Positions 20,201 through 30,000 of a stretch of 30,000 bases of DNA are shown here, piece by piece (the first letter of the stretch is position 1; every line of letters starts with the position of its first letter). The translations under genes were made by a program, and so were the position numbers. The stretch comes from Conus ventricosus (lineage: Eukaryota > Mollusca > Gastropoda > Neogastropoda > Conidae), in NCBI GenBank assembly GCA_018398815.1, contig CM031595.1, positions 53,073,104 to 53,103,103 on the forward strand, in the 5' to 3' direction. The notes below the pieces were generated by a model, which was given only the letters and a program-made list of their open reading frames with translations, was not told the DNA's origin and ran no database searches.

Positions 20201-20750
20201 TAGGGACATAAATTGAAACAAGAACAAAAGCAAAGTTAATGGTCACGAAGCGAAGGAACACGCAAATTACAAAGCAGCTACGACTCGTTTCGATCTGATG
20301 GGTCTTCTCCAGGCAGGACAAATATCGTTCAAACAATGAAAACGAAGGACGAACAGATAACGCCTTACACCATTGTGCCCATGCTCAGGTGGATTTGTGG
20401 GATCCAGAAGATGGACTTCCCAGCGGATTCACCTCCCATCATGCACCTGTGTGTCATTTTGGATCGGCATGTGGCGGTGAACAGATGAAATCAAATCCCT
20501 GAAACGTTTGGTGTGCTCACGTTTTCTTTGTTCATGGTCTGAATGAGTGTTATTAGGATGGTCCTTCGCATGCTGCTGGTAGTGTAGATCACTTGGAAAG
20601 ACGCATAATATGTGTAGGCGTAGAGTGTGATTAGCAAAAAATGGGTGAAATCCAGTTTAACGTTAGAACGACTAGAATGCATCACGCTGCGAGGTACGCG
20701 TGCAGGCATTCTTTAGCAAATCTGAGCCATACTTGCGCGTAGTTTCTGTC
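20201..20750. other. Spacer segment unique to copy B
   Basis: It has ordinary base composition and no supported gene. It contains the hammerhead-like motif at 20275-20319, and its sequence complexity suggests an inserted transposon fragment. There is no counterpart in copy A. Confidence 0.4.
20275..20319 (-). ncRNA. Degenerate hammerhead-ribozyme-like motif
   Basis: The minus strand reads CCUGCCUGGAGAAGACCC, then AUCAGAUCGAAACGAGUCGUAGC. The parts match a hammerhead: CUGGAGA (20306-20312) for the core CUGANGA with one change (A6 to G); a stem II GACC/GAUC with three of four pairs; GAAA; a perfect 3-bp stem III ACG-AGU-CGU (20280-20288); and A at 20279 at the expected cleavage position. Stem I pairs only weakly (CUGC/GCUG with a mismatch). 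Minimal hammerheads with very short stem III are known from Penelope-like elements. The A6 change would be expected to abolish self-cleavage, so this is at best a decayed copy. Confidence 0.35.
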
Positions 20751-20794
20751 TCTGTCTCTCTCTGTCCGTCTGTCTCTCTCTCTGTCTCTTTCTG

Positions 20795-20832
<38 letters not shown>

Positions 20833-20957
20833 GTCTGTCTTCTCTCTCTTTCTCTCTCTCTATCTCTCTTGCACACACGCACGCACGCATGCACTCACAA
20901 ACAAACAAGACACACACATCCACACACACGCACACGCACACGCACACGACACGCACA

Positions 20958-21020
<63 letters not shown>

Positions 21021-21153
21021 GCGCGCACACACACACAACACATGCGCACGTACGCACACGCGCACACACATGCGCACGTACGCACACGCACACACACACA
21101 CCCACACACTCACACCACATACGCACGTACGCACACACACACACACAACACAC

Positions 21154-21211
<58 letters not shown>

Positions 21212-21243
21212 AAGCACATGCGTGCGTCTGCACGTATGCATAC

Positions 21244-21310
<67 letters not shown>
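20745..21310. repeat. CT-rich tract then CA/GC-rich microsatellites
   Basis: CT with GTCT interruptions at about 20745-20870, CACG/CA mixture at 20871-21150, and nearly pure CA at 21150-21210 and 21249-21310. The pair ACACATGCGCACGTACGCACAC at about 21040 and 21065 is a short local duplication. Thr-His and Cys-Val frames are artefacts. Confidence 0.93.
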
Positions 21311-21313
<3 letters not shown>

Positions 21314-21452
21314 TCAAAGTTACACCCAAATAGCGTAGAATGTCGGTTGATTCAATTGGTGAAGGTACTTGTCTGATGTCTTGTTTTTGAGAGTGCAGAC
21401 TTAATTTGATTAATGTTAAAATTCAATTTACAGTCATCTTTTCCTGCCTCGG

Positions 21453-21456
<4 letters not shown>
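21311..21456. other. Conserved non-repeat segment
   Basis: Matches 15560-15644 of copy A (GAGACTTAATTTTGATTAAG). No gene seen. Confidence 0.6.
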
Positions 21457-21521
<65 letters not shown>

Positions 21522-21621
21522 AAATACCTCAAACACATACACACACAACACACACACACACAAAACTCAAGACCAGACTCAAGACCAAAAACTACTCAAG
21601 ATAAAGCAGTGATTAGTTGAA

Positions 21622-21701
<80 letters not shown>
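21457..21701. repeat. (CA)n and (GA)n microsatellites
   Basis: CA at 21457-21519, mixed CAA/CTCAAGACC sequence to 21600, and (GA)n at 21628-21701 with one GG break. Confidence 0.95.
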
Positions 21702-21705
<4 letters not shown>

Positions 21706-21924
21706 GATAATGAATTTACTTATGTCAAGAGAATAGGTGTACTATACTTTTAATAATGACTGTATTCTTGTGTCCAAATCATGCTTTTATAGTGTAAACA
21801 CAGAAACAAATTATTAATAAGTATAAAATAACAAAGGAAAACAAATTTCTAGTGAAAAATGACAAACGGTTCTCAACAGACATTTATGCACACAGACAGC
21901 ACACATTATCCATAAATAACCATG

Positions 21925-21961
<37 letters not shown>

Positions 21962-21975
21962 GAGAGAGAGAGAGA

Positions 21976-22006
<31 letters not shown>

Positions 22007-22320
22007 AGTATGTGTGTGCACAAGTTCTCACACTAAGTTAGAATTGTGTGATCCGAGTATAACAGCAGTCAGCATCAGTACTCTGTAACTGAAAGAGAGT
22101 CATCACAAATGCCACATCATGTAAAGTAGTGTAGGTATTGCTGCAAAAAGTGATCTGGGAAAGAGTTATTTTAAACGGAAATTAAAAACTGCATCAGGTT
22201 AGAAGCCAGATTTAAGAGGCTGACTCTAAATCCTTACTGTATCATCCATACTTCATAATTTTTTTTCTTTTCTTGATCCATTATTACTCATAATCGAAAA
22301 ACTGATAAAAAAAAGAAAAC
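21702..22320. other. Spacer of copy B with a (GA)n tract; no gene
   Basis: Bases 21704-21925 and 22020-22155 match copy A. (GA)n with GGAG breaks lies at 21927-22009. Bases 22156-22320 are not in copy A. No coding region is supported. Confidence 0.6.
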
Positions 22321-22353
22321 GGTGTGCATGCATGTGTGTGCATGTGTGTGTGT

Positions 22354-22412
<59 letters not shown>

Positions 22413-22640
22413 TATTGCTTATATGTGTGTGGTGGATATTCAACAACGCAGGAAGAAGGATAAATTGTTAAAACTTGCGCAAATGAATGCAAGCTTATTG
22501 CACAAGCTAGGCACATGAAAATCATGAGATGGAAGTGAAGAGAGATTCTGAGTACAACCATGTATGTTTGCTTATGTAAACAATGTGTATGTGTGTGGGC
22601 GGTGGATGTGAATGTGTGCATGCATGCATGCATGCATGCA

Positions 22641-22715
<75 letters not shown>

Positions 22716-23240
22716 TGGGGTGTGTGTGCTTTCCGGTGCTTTCACAATCAGTCAGTGGTGTGATCTCGTAACGGCAATTAACATCAGCTTCAGGCCATGT
22801 CACAAATCTACCAATGCAAAATATGGAAATGGGGAGAGCAGTGATCTATAATACAACACAATGAAAGCAGAACTAATGGATGAACAATGGAAGTGTTGCT
22901 GCAAAAGAACGGAAGGAGTCAAGTGAAAACAAAACAAGCAGATTGACGCGCTTACCTGCTGTCAATTCTGGTTGATCATTTTCATCGTTCACTGCTTTAC
23001 TGTCGCTGTCAGCATCAACATTGTCTTCTTCTGTTGATATGGAAGTATCGAAATAGTCAGCAATCACATCAGCGAAATCAGAAACCCAATTTGGATGTTT
23101 CGTTCTGCAGTGAAACAACTTTAGCAGCTGACAGTTTCTTCTCTGACGCCATCTTGGTTCACTTCCGGACACTCGAGTTTGATACGGTTAGGTCGATCTA
23201 TCAATAATCATGGCTTAATCAAACTGTAAAAATCAAAACG
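22320..23240 (-). repeat. Right arm of the large inverted repeat (copy B)
   Basis: It is the reverse complement counterpart of 19045-19980. It includes (TG)n at 22338-22411, the segment 22420-22580 (AAAACTTGCGCAAATG, TTGCACAAGCTAGGCACATG), (TG)n at 22645-22714, the disrupted exon at 22956-23152 and the promoter-like flank. Confidence 0.85.
22956..23152 (-). pseudogene. First-exon copy B-right, frameshifted
   Basis: On the minus strand ATG is at 23152-23150 and the donor GTAAG complements 22951-22955. The exon is 197 nt against 199 nt in the left arm. Starting at the ATG gives MASEKKLSAAKVVSLQNE, then a stop after 24 residues. Beyond the indel the original frame resumes as SDFADVIADYFDTSISTEED, with KAVNDENDQPELTA at the end. 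Confidence 0.8.
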
Positions 23241-23680
23241 TGTACTTACTTCGCTTTGAAAAAGCCTTAACTTTTCAATCAATTGTTTCCAAAGACGATA
23301 CTGGGAGATCAGCTGATGAAATTTGATAATGCTTTGGCAAGGGGTTAAAGTCGCAAATGATGATCCCAACGCACCATAAATCGGCAAATTCTTTTCGTAT
23401 CCTTCTGCTAGCTCATCCTATGATAACTAAAAATAGTGAAGAGCCCTCCTTTAACCCCTCATCACCATATGTAAGTCCGCGAAACAGAATTTCCCATTCA
23501 ATCATGCTTTACCGTGTCGTTGATGTAGGTCAAAATATGCCGTTTTGAGGGCGTGGTTTTTAAGACATGACATTAAAAAAATAAGATAAACAATGATATA
23601 GGCTGTTTCCGAGTGTAATACTCAACTGAAGAAAGATAAAAGTTTAAAGATTCATATTTTGAAAAATACCGACATGCATA
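23153..23680 (-). promoter_or_regulatory. Upstream flank of the right-arm exon, promoter candidate
   Basis: The minus strand carries CCGGAAGTG about 10 bp before the ATG and AAGATGGCG over it. Left and right arm similarity ends near 23240. Beyond that (23241-23680) only copy A (17045-17530) matches. No TATA box was recognised. Confidence 0.4.
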
Positions 23681-25825
23681 CTTTTCACCCTGTCGAGCTA
23701 TTTTTCCCCCAGCGGGGAATGGCTGGCTGCGACTTTAGCCTCCTTTTCCCGTGCTGCGTCACTAATGTCTGGGCTTTTGTAGGGTTGATGCACGATCCAC
23801 TTTCTTGACACCACTGAGCAATGTTGTTCAACTGTTGCTGAACTGCTTTTGTTCTTTTTTGAGCATTCTTTGATATTTTGTAGATCAGGCCGTCATCTGC
23901 TAATGTCAACACTCGAGCAATTCCATTTCTGTTGAAGTCTGCAAGGCCTTTAGTGTAAATATTGTACACAACAGGAGAGAAATGAGAACCTTGAGGTAAT
24001 CCCATGGAAAGTTTAGGAGGCTCAGACGTCCAATCTCCAAATCATAGGATGACGGTTTGCACCTGAAGTGCCGCTGCTATCCATCGTGTAAGTGTTTGCT
24101 GACTCCATAGTCACAGAGTAGTTCCATGAGAAGTGAGACCTGGACTTTGTTGTGTGCGTCTTCCAGATCTACTGCAACAGCTAGTGCTTCTTCCTTTCTT
24201 GGAATCCTTCATATACTTCAAAGGCAAAAGCGACCACATTTTCCCATGTCCTTTACCTGTACTGTAGCCTCTTTAATTTTATGGGAGGATTTGTCAATTT
24301 CATGAACTCTTGCGAGTTTTCTTTCTATCATTCATTCCATGAGCTTCCTGATATATTTTGTACGGTGAGTATGTGGTACCATTAAGCCAATAATGATCTT
24401 TCCCTGGTTTTGCTAAAGCTTTTAGGTAGTTGTGTGTCCAGTCGTCTGGGACATAGCCTTTACTGAAACTCTCCTGGTAGAGACTGAAGAGTTGGGCTTT
24501 CTCCTCTTCTGAGAGCTGTTTGATATCTGCATACCGTACTTTGTCTGGTCCTGGGGCACTATCCTTAGCGCATCCAGCTATTGCGTCATCCAGTTCAGAT
24601 GCTGTGATGTCATCACCAATGTCACTCTGAGTGAAGTGTTGTTTGAACTGGTCAAATATTTCTTCTTTTTCTCCACATTTCTTTGATCACTCTGTAGCAT
24701 GAGACGTTGAAGTAGAGACGACCCTTTCTCCAATTTGTCTTGAGTTTTGTGAACCCACCAGCGTCTAAGATATCTGGGTTGCATTTGTTTTGTGATTTCC
24801 TTCCATGCGACTATAAAAGTGTCAGAAGTGAGTCAATGTTGTGTCATGATTAAGTGACAGACAAAATTGTTGCCACTTGGTTTCTTTTGCTTCTTCAGCT
24901 ACTCTTTCGATTTGTTCAGTTTTCAGATGTGTGTTTTGTTGCTAAATCAGGGCAAGGTTTTCTTCTTTCTCTCTGCCAAGTTCTTAGAGCATTGGGTTTC
25001 TCTTTCGGCCGTTTCCGTGTCTATATTCCACCAAAAAGGGTTGAAAGATTTGTTTGGTCGTAGCATTGTTTCTTTTTGCATCTTCTACTCCTTAATGTTC
25101 CTATGATATCCCCTTCATTGTTGTTAATATTGAATAGGGGTATTTGCTTCGTTTGTGTCACTTTCGATAGTTTCTGTAAACTGAGCACAACAGGGAAATG
25201 ATCACTTCCATGATGAAGAAGAGCTTCTGCACTCATGCCTGCTGTGAATTGTGGTCAATGGGTGCAGTCAGTGACACTGCCAGTGTCACCCTGCCTCCCT
25301 GCTTGTGTTGGGGATGATGATTCAGTGCACTAAGAAGTTCTTCATCCAACATCACTTCCAGTGCAATTCCTAGAGGATTGGTATCATGTTGATCCCACAA
25401 TTTTGAGCGTGCATTAACATCTCTACATAGTATAACAGAGTCTACAAATTCATGTTCTATTTCCCAGAAAGGTCCAGTCCATTTTTGATGTGTGGGTACC
25501 TGGATGTATATATGCATTGATGAGTACACGCTTTTCTGATTACCATCCGGTCTTTCTAGCCTCACGCCCATTAGCTCACGTATGCTGCTACACCATCTTT
25601 CCAAGTCTATCCTGGACAGTTTGTTTTTCAAGTTGTTTGGTTGTTTTTTTTTATTATGGCTAGTCCTCGTCCATCATGCTTTTGAAAGAGTATGCAGTCA
25701 TCCAATTGTAATGGTCTGTGGGCACACTCCTAGTTTCTTGTAGACTCAGAACATTGCAATCACATGCTAGTTTTTCAATTGTTGGATCCTCTTCTCTTTC
25801 TGGTACTGCAGCAGTTCCATGTACA

Positions 25826-25834
25826 CATCCTGAA
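25826..25834. repeat. Target-site duplication, left copy
   Basis: CATCCTGAA, identical to 26694-26702, directly next to the T23 run. Confidence 0.9.
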
Positions 25835-26693
25835 TTTTTTTTTTTTTTTTTTTTTTTGCTGTCCCAACCTCTGCGCCACCTCAGAGGCAGTGCACCCACG
25901 CCGCTCATTCCGACACCCCGTCCACAGCCACACCCCGGTCAGTCCCGCCGCAGCCCCGGCACCGGCAGTCCACAGGGAGCAGTCAGTGTCAAGTCGTCAA
26001 GAGGCAACCCACCGGAGGAGACACTGCACTGCTGCCGAGTCACTTCGATGGTGTTCAGTGGCACCTGTTCTGATCAAACATACGCAGGACACCACCTACT
26101 AAGCCCCCTACTGACGACAATAATTGCTTAGTCGCGGAGCCGGCGTGAATGAGCTCTCCCTCCGAAGGGCGCCACCACGTCCGTCCAACGACAGCCCCCA
26201 TGGACTCGCCGATACCGGTGACCCCGACGGAGCCAAACCAGGCCACAAACGTGGAGAGGACATCGAAACTGAGGTCACCATGAGAGCAGGGCATGAAGGG
26301 CCACAGAATTCGAGACATTTTTTTTTAATGCTGATTGATGAGAATGAGGATGATTAAGATGATGCTACGGATTTCCATTTCGGTCTGAGACTACATGACA
26401 GGGCTGTAGTCAACGCTTCCTTTCATAATGTATCCCGGCGTCAACCAGGCCCGAGAGATACAGGCACCTGTAGTGTTGGTCAGGAAATTTGAGCAACACT
26501 CTCAGAAACACATCCATTAAGTGGATGAAACTCGACTGTGTGGTCCCAGTCTTCCCAACTGAGTCCGCAGCAAACTCAACTCTGGGTAGGAGCCGGTCGG
26601 GGCAGAAAAACCCACATGACTCTGATGGGATTCGAACCCACGACCTCCCAGCCGGAAGTCCGCGACGCTAACCACTGCGCCACGGCGGCTGGT
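25835..26693 (-). mobile_element. tRNA-headed SINE-like retroposon with poly-A tail
   Basis: On the minus strand it begins with a tRNA-like head. The A box TGGCGCAGTGGT (complement of 26671-26682) is followed at the right distance by the B box GGGTTCGAATCCC (complement of 26627-26639). These are RNA polymerase III internal promoter elements. It ends in A23 (complement of 25835-25857). Identical 9-bp target duplications CATCCTGAA flank it at 25826-25834 and 26694-26702, so the whole 859 bp moved as one unit into the LINE. It is long for a SINE. An internal A-rich stretch (complement of 26319-26327) and a second A-box-like GGTGGCGCAGAGGTT next to the tail suggest a composite. The small open frames inside it are not taken as genes. 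Confidence 0.85.
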
Positions 26694-26702
26694 CATCCTG
26701 AA
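26694..26702. repeat. Target-site duplication, right copy
   Basis: CATCCTGAA directly next to the 5' end of the tRNA-like head. Confidence 0.9.
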
Positions 26703-26738
26703 ATATTTGTTGGATAGCCTTTCAGCTTTTGTTATATT

Positions 26739-26770
26739 CCTACCTACCTACCTACCTACCTACCTACCTA
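26739..26770. repeat. (TACC)n microsatellite
   Basis: About eight TACC units. From 26771 to 26946 no feature is recognised; the text may include the extreme 5' part of the I/Nimb-like LINE. Confidence 0.95.
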
Positions 26771-26946
26771 TCATCTTCTCCCACCTCTTTTGCTACACTG
26801 ACTATTGTTTTTAGGGGATCCATTTTTAGATACCAAAGCCTGCACCCAAAGACCCCAAAGGTGCAAGGGCAATAATGTATTTTGAGAATCCATAAGAAAG
26901 GTATTTTTAGTGTTGAGGGGTCATAAGCGGTCGCCCTGCCGAGCCT

Positions 26947-28620
26947 TAATAATAATAATAGTTTCTTATATAGCGCTTATACAAACGAATTTCTCTAAGT
27001 GCTTTAACAAAATCATACTACATTCCACCCTTCTTATATACAATAGTACACCTTACACCCAACTACAAATACTATTACTACAATAACTAACAAATCCTAA
27101 TCCTACAAGTAGGACATTCACTTATTTTTCAAATATCACTGCATAAACTAAATCGTATAATCTTCAATCATAGAACAATTACATGTAATAGAGAAATATA
27201 TTCATACATTCCATTTGCAAAGGCGCAGACGGCTATGAGTTAGGTTGTACCCCCCGCCACAGCATTGACTAATTATGAGAAAATAGATGGTTTTTAAGTT
27301 TAGACTTGAAAGTAGTGATAGAATCTGAATGTCTGAGAGAGTCTGGCCAGTCTGTTACACGTCGTGGAGCTTGAAAAGAGAAAGATCTTTCACCAGTAGT
27401 AGTCCTGAAGCGAGTCATTCGTAGAAGGCCGTCGTCACAGGAGCGTAGTTGTCGAGAGGGGGTGTAGATTTTGAGGAGATCTGAGAGATAAGAAGGTCCA
27501 TTTTCAAAGAGAGCAGAGAAAGTCAGAGTTGAGATTTTGTACGAGATACGGTTTGAGACAGACAGCCAGTGAAGAGAGTGAAGTTGAGGCGAAATGTGAT
27601 CATATTTTCCTGCTCTACAGACGACTCGGGCTGCATGATTTGGGATTCGCCGTAATCTTTCTATCAGGTATTTTGGAAGGCCGGACCAAAAGTGAGTTGC
27701 AGTAATCTATTCTAGATAAGACAAAGGTACAAATGAAAGTTTTTGTAGCATCTGTAGAGAGAAGGTGACGTACGGAGCTGATTCTTCTTAGTTCTAAATA
27801 AGAATCTTGCAAATATTTGAAACCTGTTTCTCATAGGAGAGGGATTGGTCAAGAATGACCCCTAGACTGCGGACAGAGGTGGAGACAGAGACAGTACAGT
27901 CATTGATAGTGACAGTTGAAGGCAGAGAAGGATGGTTAGGCTGTTTTGTCACGAACATGAGTTCCGTCTTGTCGTCGTTTGGATTGTAGTTTGTTGGTTG
28001 TCATCCAGTCCTTCAGGTCTGCAATGCAGCCCCGCGTCCAAGAAATCAGTGAGTCAATTTCAGCAATGGGAGCCGACTGATGAAGCTGAGTATCGTCAGC
28101 AAAGCTCTCATGCGACATGGCGTGACCACTGATGATGTCAGCCACAGGATTAGCATATAGCACAAAAAGGACTGGCCCCAGTACAGAACCTTGAGGCACA
28201 CTGTACCTAAGAGGAGAACTGTCTGAGTATCTGCCCTGTACACACACTGTCTGAGTCCGTCCAGTCAAGTAAGAGATAATCCAGTCGAGAGCTGTGTCTT
28301 TGAATCCAAAGGAAGTTCGAAGCCGTGACAACAAAATATTATGATCGATCGTGTCAAATGCTCGGAGAGGTCTAACATCGCTAATAAGGAAACATTCCCA
28401 TCGTCAAGCCCGCAGAGGAGGTCATTGCCTATATGGAGGAGTGCTGTCTCCACAACTATGGCCTTGTCTGTAAGCAGATTGATGAGGATTCAAAAGGTGA
28501 TTCTTTCAAGATGTTCTAGAATTTGTTCCAAAACGATCTTCTCCAATAATGTTGATAGAAATGACAAATTTGATACAGCCTTGTATCAGGAAAGGGCAAT
28601 GGATGTCCACAAATGTAGGG
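26947..28620 (-). pseudogene. CR1/L2-like LINE, 5'-truncated, reverse transcriptase half
   Basis: Read right to left. RT motifs are AVSNLSFLSTLLEKIVLEQI (about 28590-28530), LLNPHQSAYRQGHS (about 28490), SLLAMLDLS plus FDTIDHNILLSRL (about 28390-28320), YSVPQGSVLGPVLFVLYANP (about 28200-28145), FADDTQLH (about 28105), then RSLGVILDQSLSYE, LSRIDYCNSLL, IYTPSRQLRS and FKSKLKNHLFSHN before a stop near 27275. The 3' untranslated region contains AAGCGCTATATAAGAAAC and ends in (TTA)n at 26947-26960, the usual L2-type tail. At least four frame changes break the frame, including one at the DLSAAFDTIDH motif and one after NKLQ near 27990. It is non-functional. Confidence 0.88.
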
Positions 28621-28636
28621 AATGCTGGCACATATT

Positions 28637-28900
28637 GCTATCATCATCATCATCATCATCCATTATTATCTATAATACTTATATAGTTTCGCCTATTCTT
28701 GGCTAGAGACAAAGCTCTAAGCGCTTTAACAATCCACATTTGTTTACACATATGAAGTCCATCAGCCTGGTGTCGCCCTAGGGCCAGACTGCATACGGTT
28801 CAAGACTGTTTAACCTAACGGCCATTCATCCCCATGGTACTGTATGAAAGCATTGGGATGGGAGAGGTCGACTCAAAAAAAAAAAAAAGGTGACAGCCAG
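28637..28900 (-). mobile_element. 3' end of a second L2/CR1-like LINE
   Basis: The minus strand contains AAAGCGCTTAGAGC and AACTATATAAGTATTATAGA, then a (GAT)n tail complementing 28637-28658. This resembles the AAGCGCTATATAA and triplet tail of the neighbouring LINE. No coding part is present. It joins directly to the truncated 5' end of the neighbouring LINE. An A13 run lies at about 28876-28888. Confidence 0.6.
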
Positions 28901-28920
28901 ACAGACAACTGGGAAAATGA

Positions 28921-30000
28921 TAGTGAAAACGTTGTTACTGTGTCTGTGTTTGCTCTTTATAGTGAAGTGAAAAGTTGTTACTGTGTTTGCTCTTTATAGT
29001 GAAAAGTTGTTACTGTGTTTGCTCTTTATAGTGAAAAGTTGTTACTGTGTTTGTGTTGCTCTTTATAGTGAAAAGTTGTTACTGTGTCTGTGTTTGCTCT
29101 TTATAGTGAAAAGTTGTTACTGTGTCTGTGTTTGCTCTTTATGTGAAAAGTTGTTACTGTGTTTGTGTTTGCTCTTTATAGTGAAAAGTTGTTTACTGTG
29201 TTTGTGTTTGCTCTTTATAGTGAAAAGTTGTTACTGTGTTTGTGTTTGCTCTTTATAGTGAAAAGTTTTTACTGTGTTTGTGTTTGCTCTTTATAGTGAA
29301 AAGTTGTTACTGTGTTTGTGTTTGCTCGTTATAGTGAAAAGTTGTTACTGTGTTTGTGTTTGCTCTTTATAGTGAAAGTTGTACTGGTTGTGTTGCTCTT
29401 TATAGTGAAATTGTTACTGTGTTGTGTTTGCTCTTTATAGTGAAGAATGTGCCTCATTAAGTTGTTACTGTGTCTGTGTTGCTCTTTATAGTGAAAAGTG
29501 TGCCTCATTAAGTTGTTACTGTGTCTGTGTTTGCTCTTTATAGTGAAAAGTGTGCCTCATTAAGTTGTTACTATGTCTGTGTTTGCTCTTTATAGTGAAA
29601 AGTGTGCCTCTATTAAGTTGTTACTGTGTCTGTGTTTGCTCTTTACAGTGAAAAGTGTGCTCTTAGTTGTTACTGTGTCTGTGTTGCTCTTTATAGTGAA
29701 AAGTGTGCATCATTAAGTTGTTACTGTGTCTGTGTTTGCTCTTTATAGTGAAAAGTGTGCATCATTAAGTTTGTTACTGTGTCTGTGTTTGCTCTTTATA
29801 GTGAAAAGTGTGCTCATTAAGTTGTTACTGTGTCTGTGTTGCTCTTATAGTGAAAAGGTGTTACTGTGCCTCGTGTTGCTCTTAAGTGAATAAGTGTGCC
29901 TCTTAAGTTACTGTGTTGTGTATGCTCTTTATAGTGACAAAGTGTGCTCATTAAGTTGTTACTGTGTCTGTGTTATGCTCTTATTGTGAAAAGTGGCTCA
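28921..30000. repeat. Minisatellite with 32-, 38- and about 52-bp unit forms, running off the edge
   Basis: Every unit contains GTTACTGTGT, TGTTTGCTCTTTATAG and TGAAAAG. Units before about 29440 are mostly 38 bp, with two 32-bp units at 28980-29040. After about 29440 most units gain GTGCCTCATTAA and become about 50-52 bp, with a few short ones mixed in. Roughly 25 units are visible and the array continues past base 30000. The Leu/Cys-rich open frame at 28983-29258 is an artefact of the repeat. Single-base losses become frequent after 29380. Confidence 0.95.

Larger units (their letters stand above)
23681..26740 (-). pseudogene. I/Nimb-like LINE endonuclease-reverse transcriptase, disrupted and interrupted
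   Basis: Read right to left. The N-terminal endonuclease start FRMCTWNC is near 26710 to 25815, split by the SINE at 25835-26693. Then come NVLSLQETRS (about 25750), VRLERPDGN, a GDVNARS-like box reading CRDVNARSKLWD (about 25420) and HHGSDHFPVVLSLQK (about 25200). A linker follows, then RT: ASELDDAIAG, APGPDKVRYADIK, MGLPQGSHFSPVVYNIYTKG and RVLTLADDGLIYK (about 23890), ending after INPTKAQ near 23690. An APE endonuclease plus this RT fits the I/Nimb group known from snails. Multiple frameshifts and stops make it dead. The RT is cut at its C-terminal side, where the right-arm flank begins. A truncated 3' end is unusual for a LINE and points to a later rearrangement. Confidence 0.8.

Noticed and set aside
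26055..26318. 87-codon minus-strand frame inside the SINE-like unit
   Set aside because: It lies within a non-coding retroposon of high GC content and has no recognised domain. An open frame of this length is expected by chance.
26627..26693. A functional tRNA gene on the minus strand
   Set aside because: A and B boxes are good, but the sequence continues into an element with a poly-A tail and target-site duplications. It is a SINE head; I could not complete a normal acceptor stem and anticodon arm.
28983..29258. 91-codon Leu/Cys-rich frame
   Set aside because: It lies wholly inside the minisatellite and repeats with it.

Overview
This is eukaryotic, animal-type DNA with no bacterial-style gene packing. 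Most of it is retrotransposon debris, minisatellites and long CA/GT and GA/CT microsatellites. The mix suggests a lophotrochozoan genome, most likely a gastropod mollusc: a Penelope-like element, CR1/L2- and I/Nimb-like LINEs, a tRNA-headed SINE and heavy CA repeats. That is inference from element style, not a database match. No complete host gene is visible. The best host-gene candidates are one possible last exon at 5126-5455 (minus) and one promoter plus first exon at 19045-19316 (plus).

Layout. 1-688: minus-strand Penelope-like reverse transcriptase fragment, cut off by a 50-bp minisatellite (689-1006). 1000-4800: several small tandem repeats (about 45, 54 and 190 bp) and unassigned sequence. 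4804-5033: MITE-like element. 5126-5455: possible terminal exon. 5549-5677: a 39-bp perfect inverted repeat with a G-quadruplex-capable loop, followed by (CT)n. About 6232-10122: one near full-length but dead CR1/Jockey-type LINE on the plus strand. 10.1-13.8 kb: simple-sequence desert with extreme homopolymers.

13.8-18.5 kb and 18.5-24.7 kb are two tandem copies (A, then B) of one compound unit. Each unit has CA/GA repeats, a plus-strand promoter/first-exon arm, a spacer, the same arm inverted, and a minus-strand LINE reverse transcriptase fragment. Copy A is full of homopolymer-type indels and may be an unpolished or false duplicate. Copy B carries the intact exon, a 40-bp minisatellite and a degenerate hammerhead-like motif.

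23.7-26.8 kb: minus-strand I/Nimb-like LINE interrupted by an 859-bp tRNA-headed retroposon with 9-bp target-site duplications. 26.9-28.6 kb: 5'-truncated CR1/L2-like LINE on the minus strand. 28.6-28.9 kb: a second LINE 3' end. 28.9 kb to the edge: a minisatellite whose unit grows from about 38 to about 52 bp.

The coding parts are independent transposons and do not form a pathway. The items most worth following up are the convergent promoter/first-exon inverted repeat, the A/B duplication, the hammerhead-like motif, the G-quadruplex hairpin and the SINE insertion.
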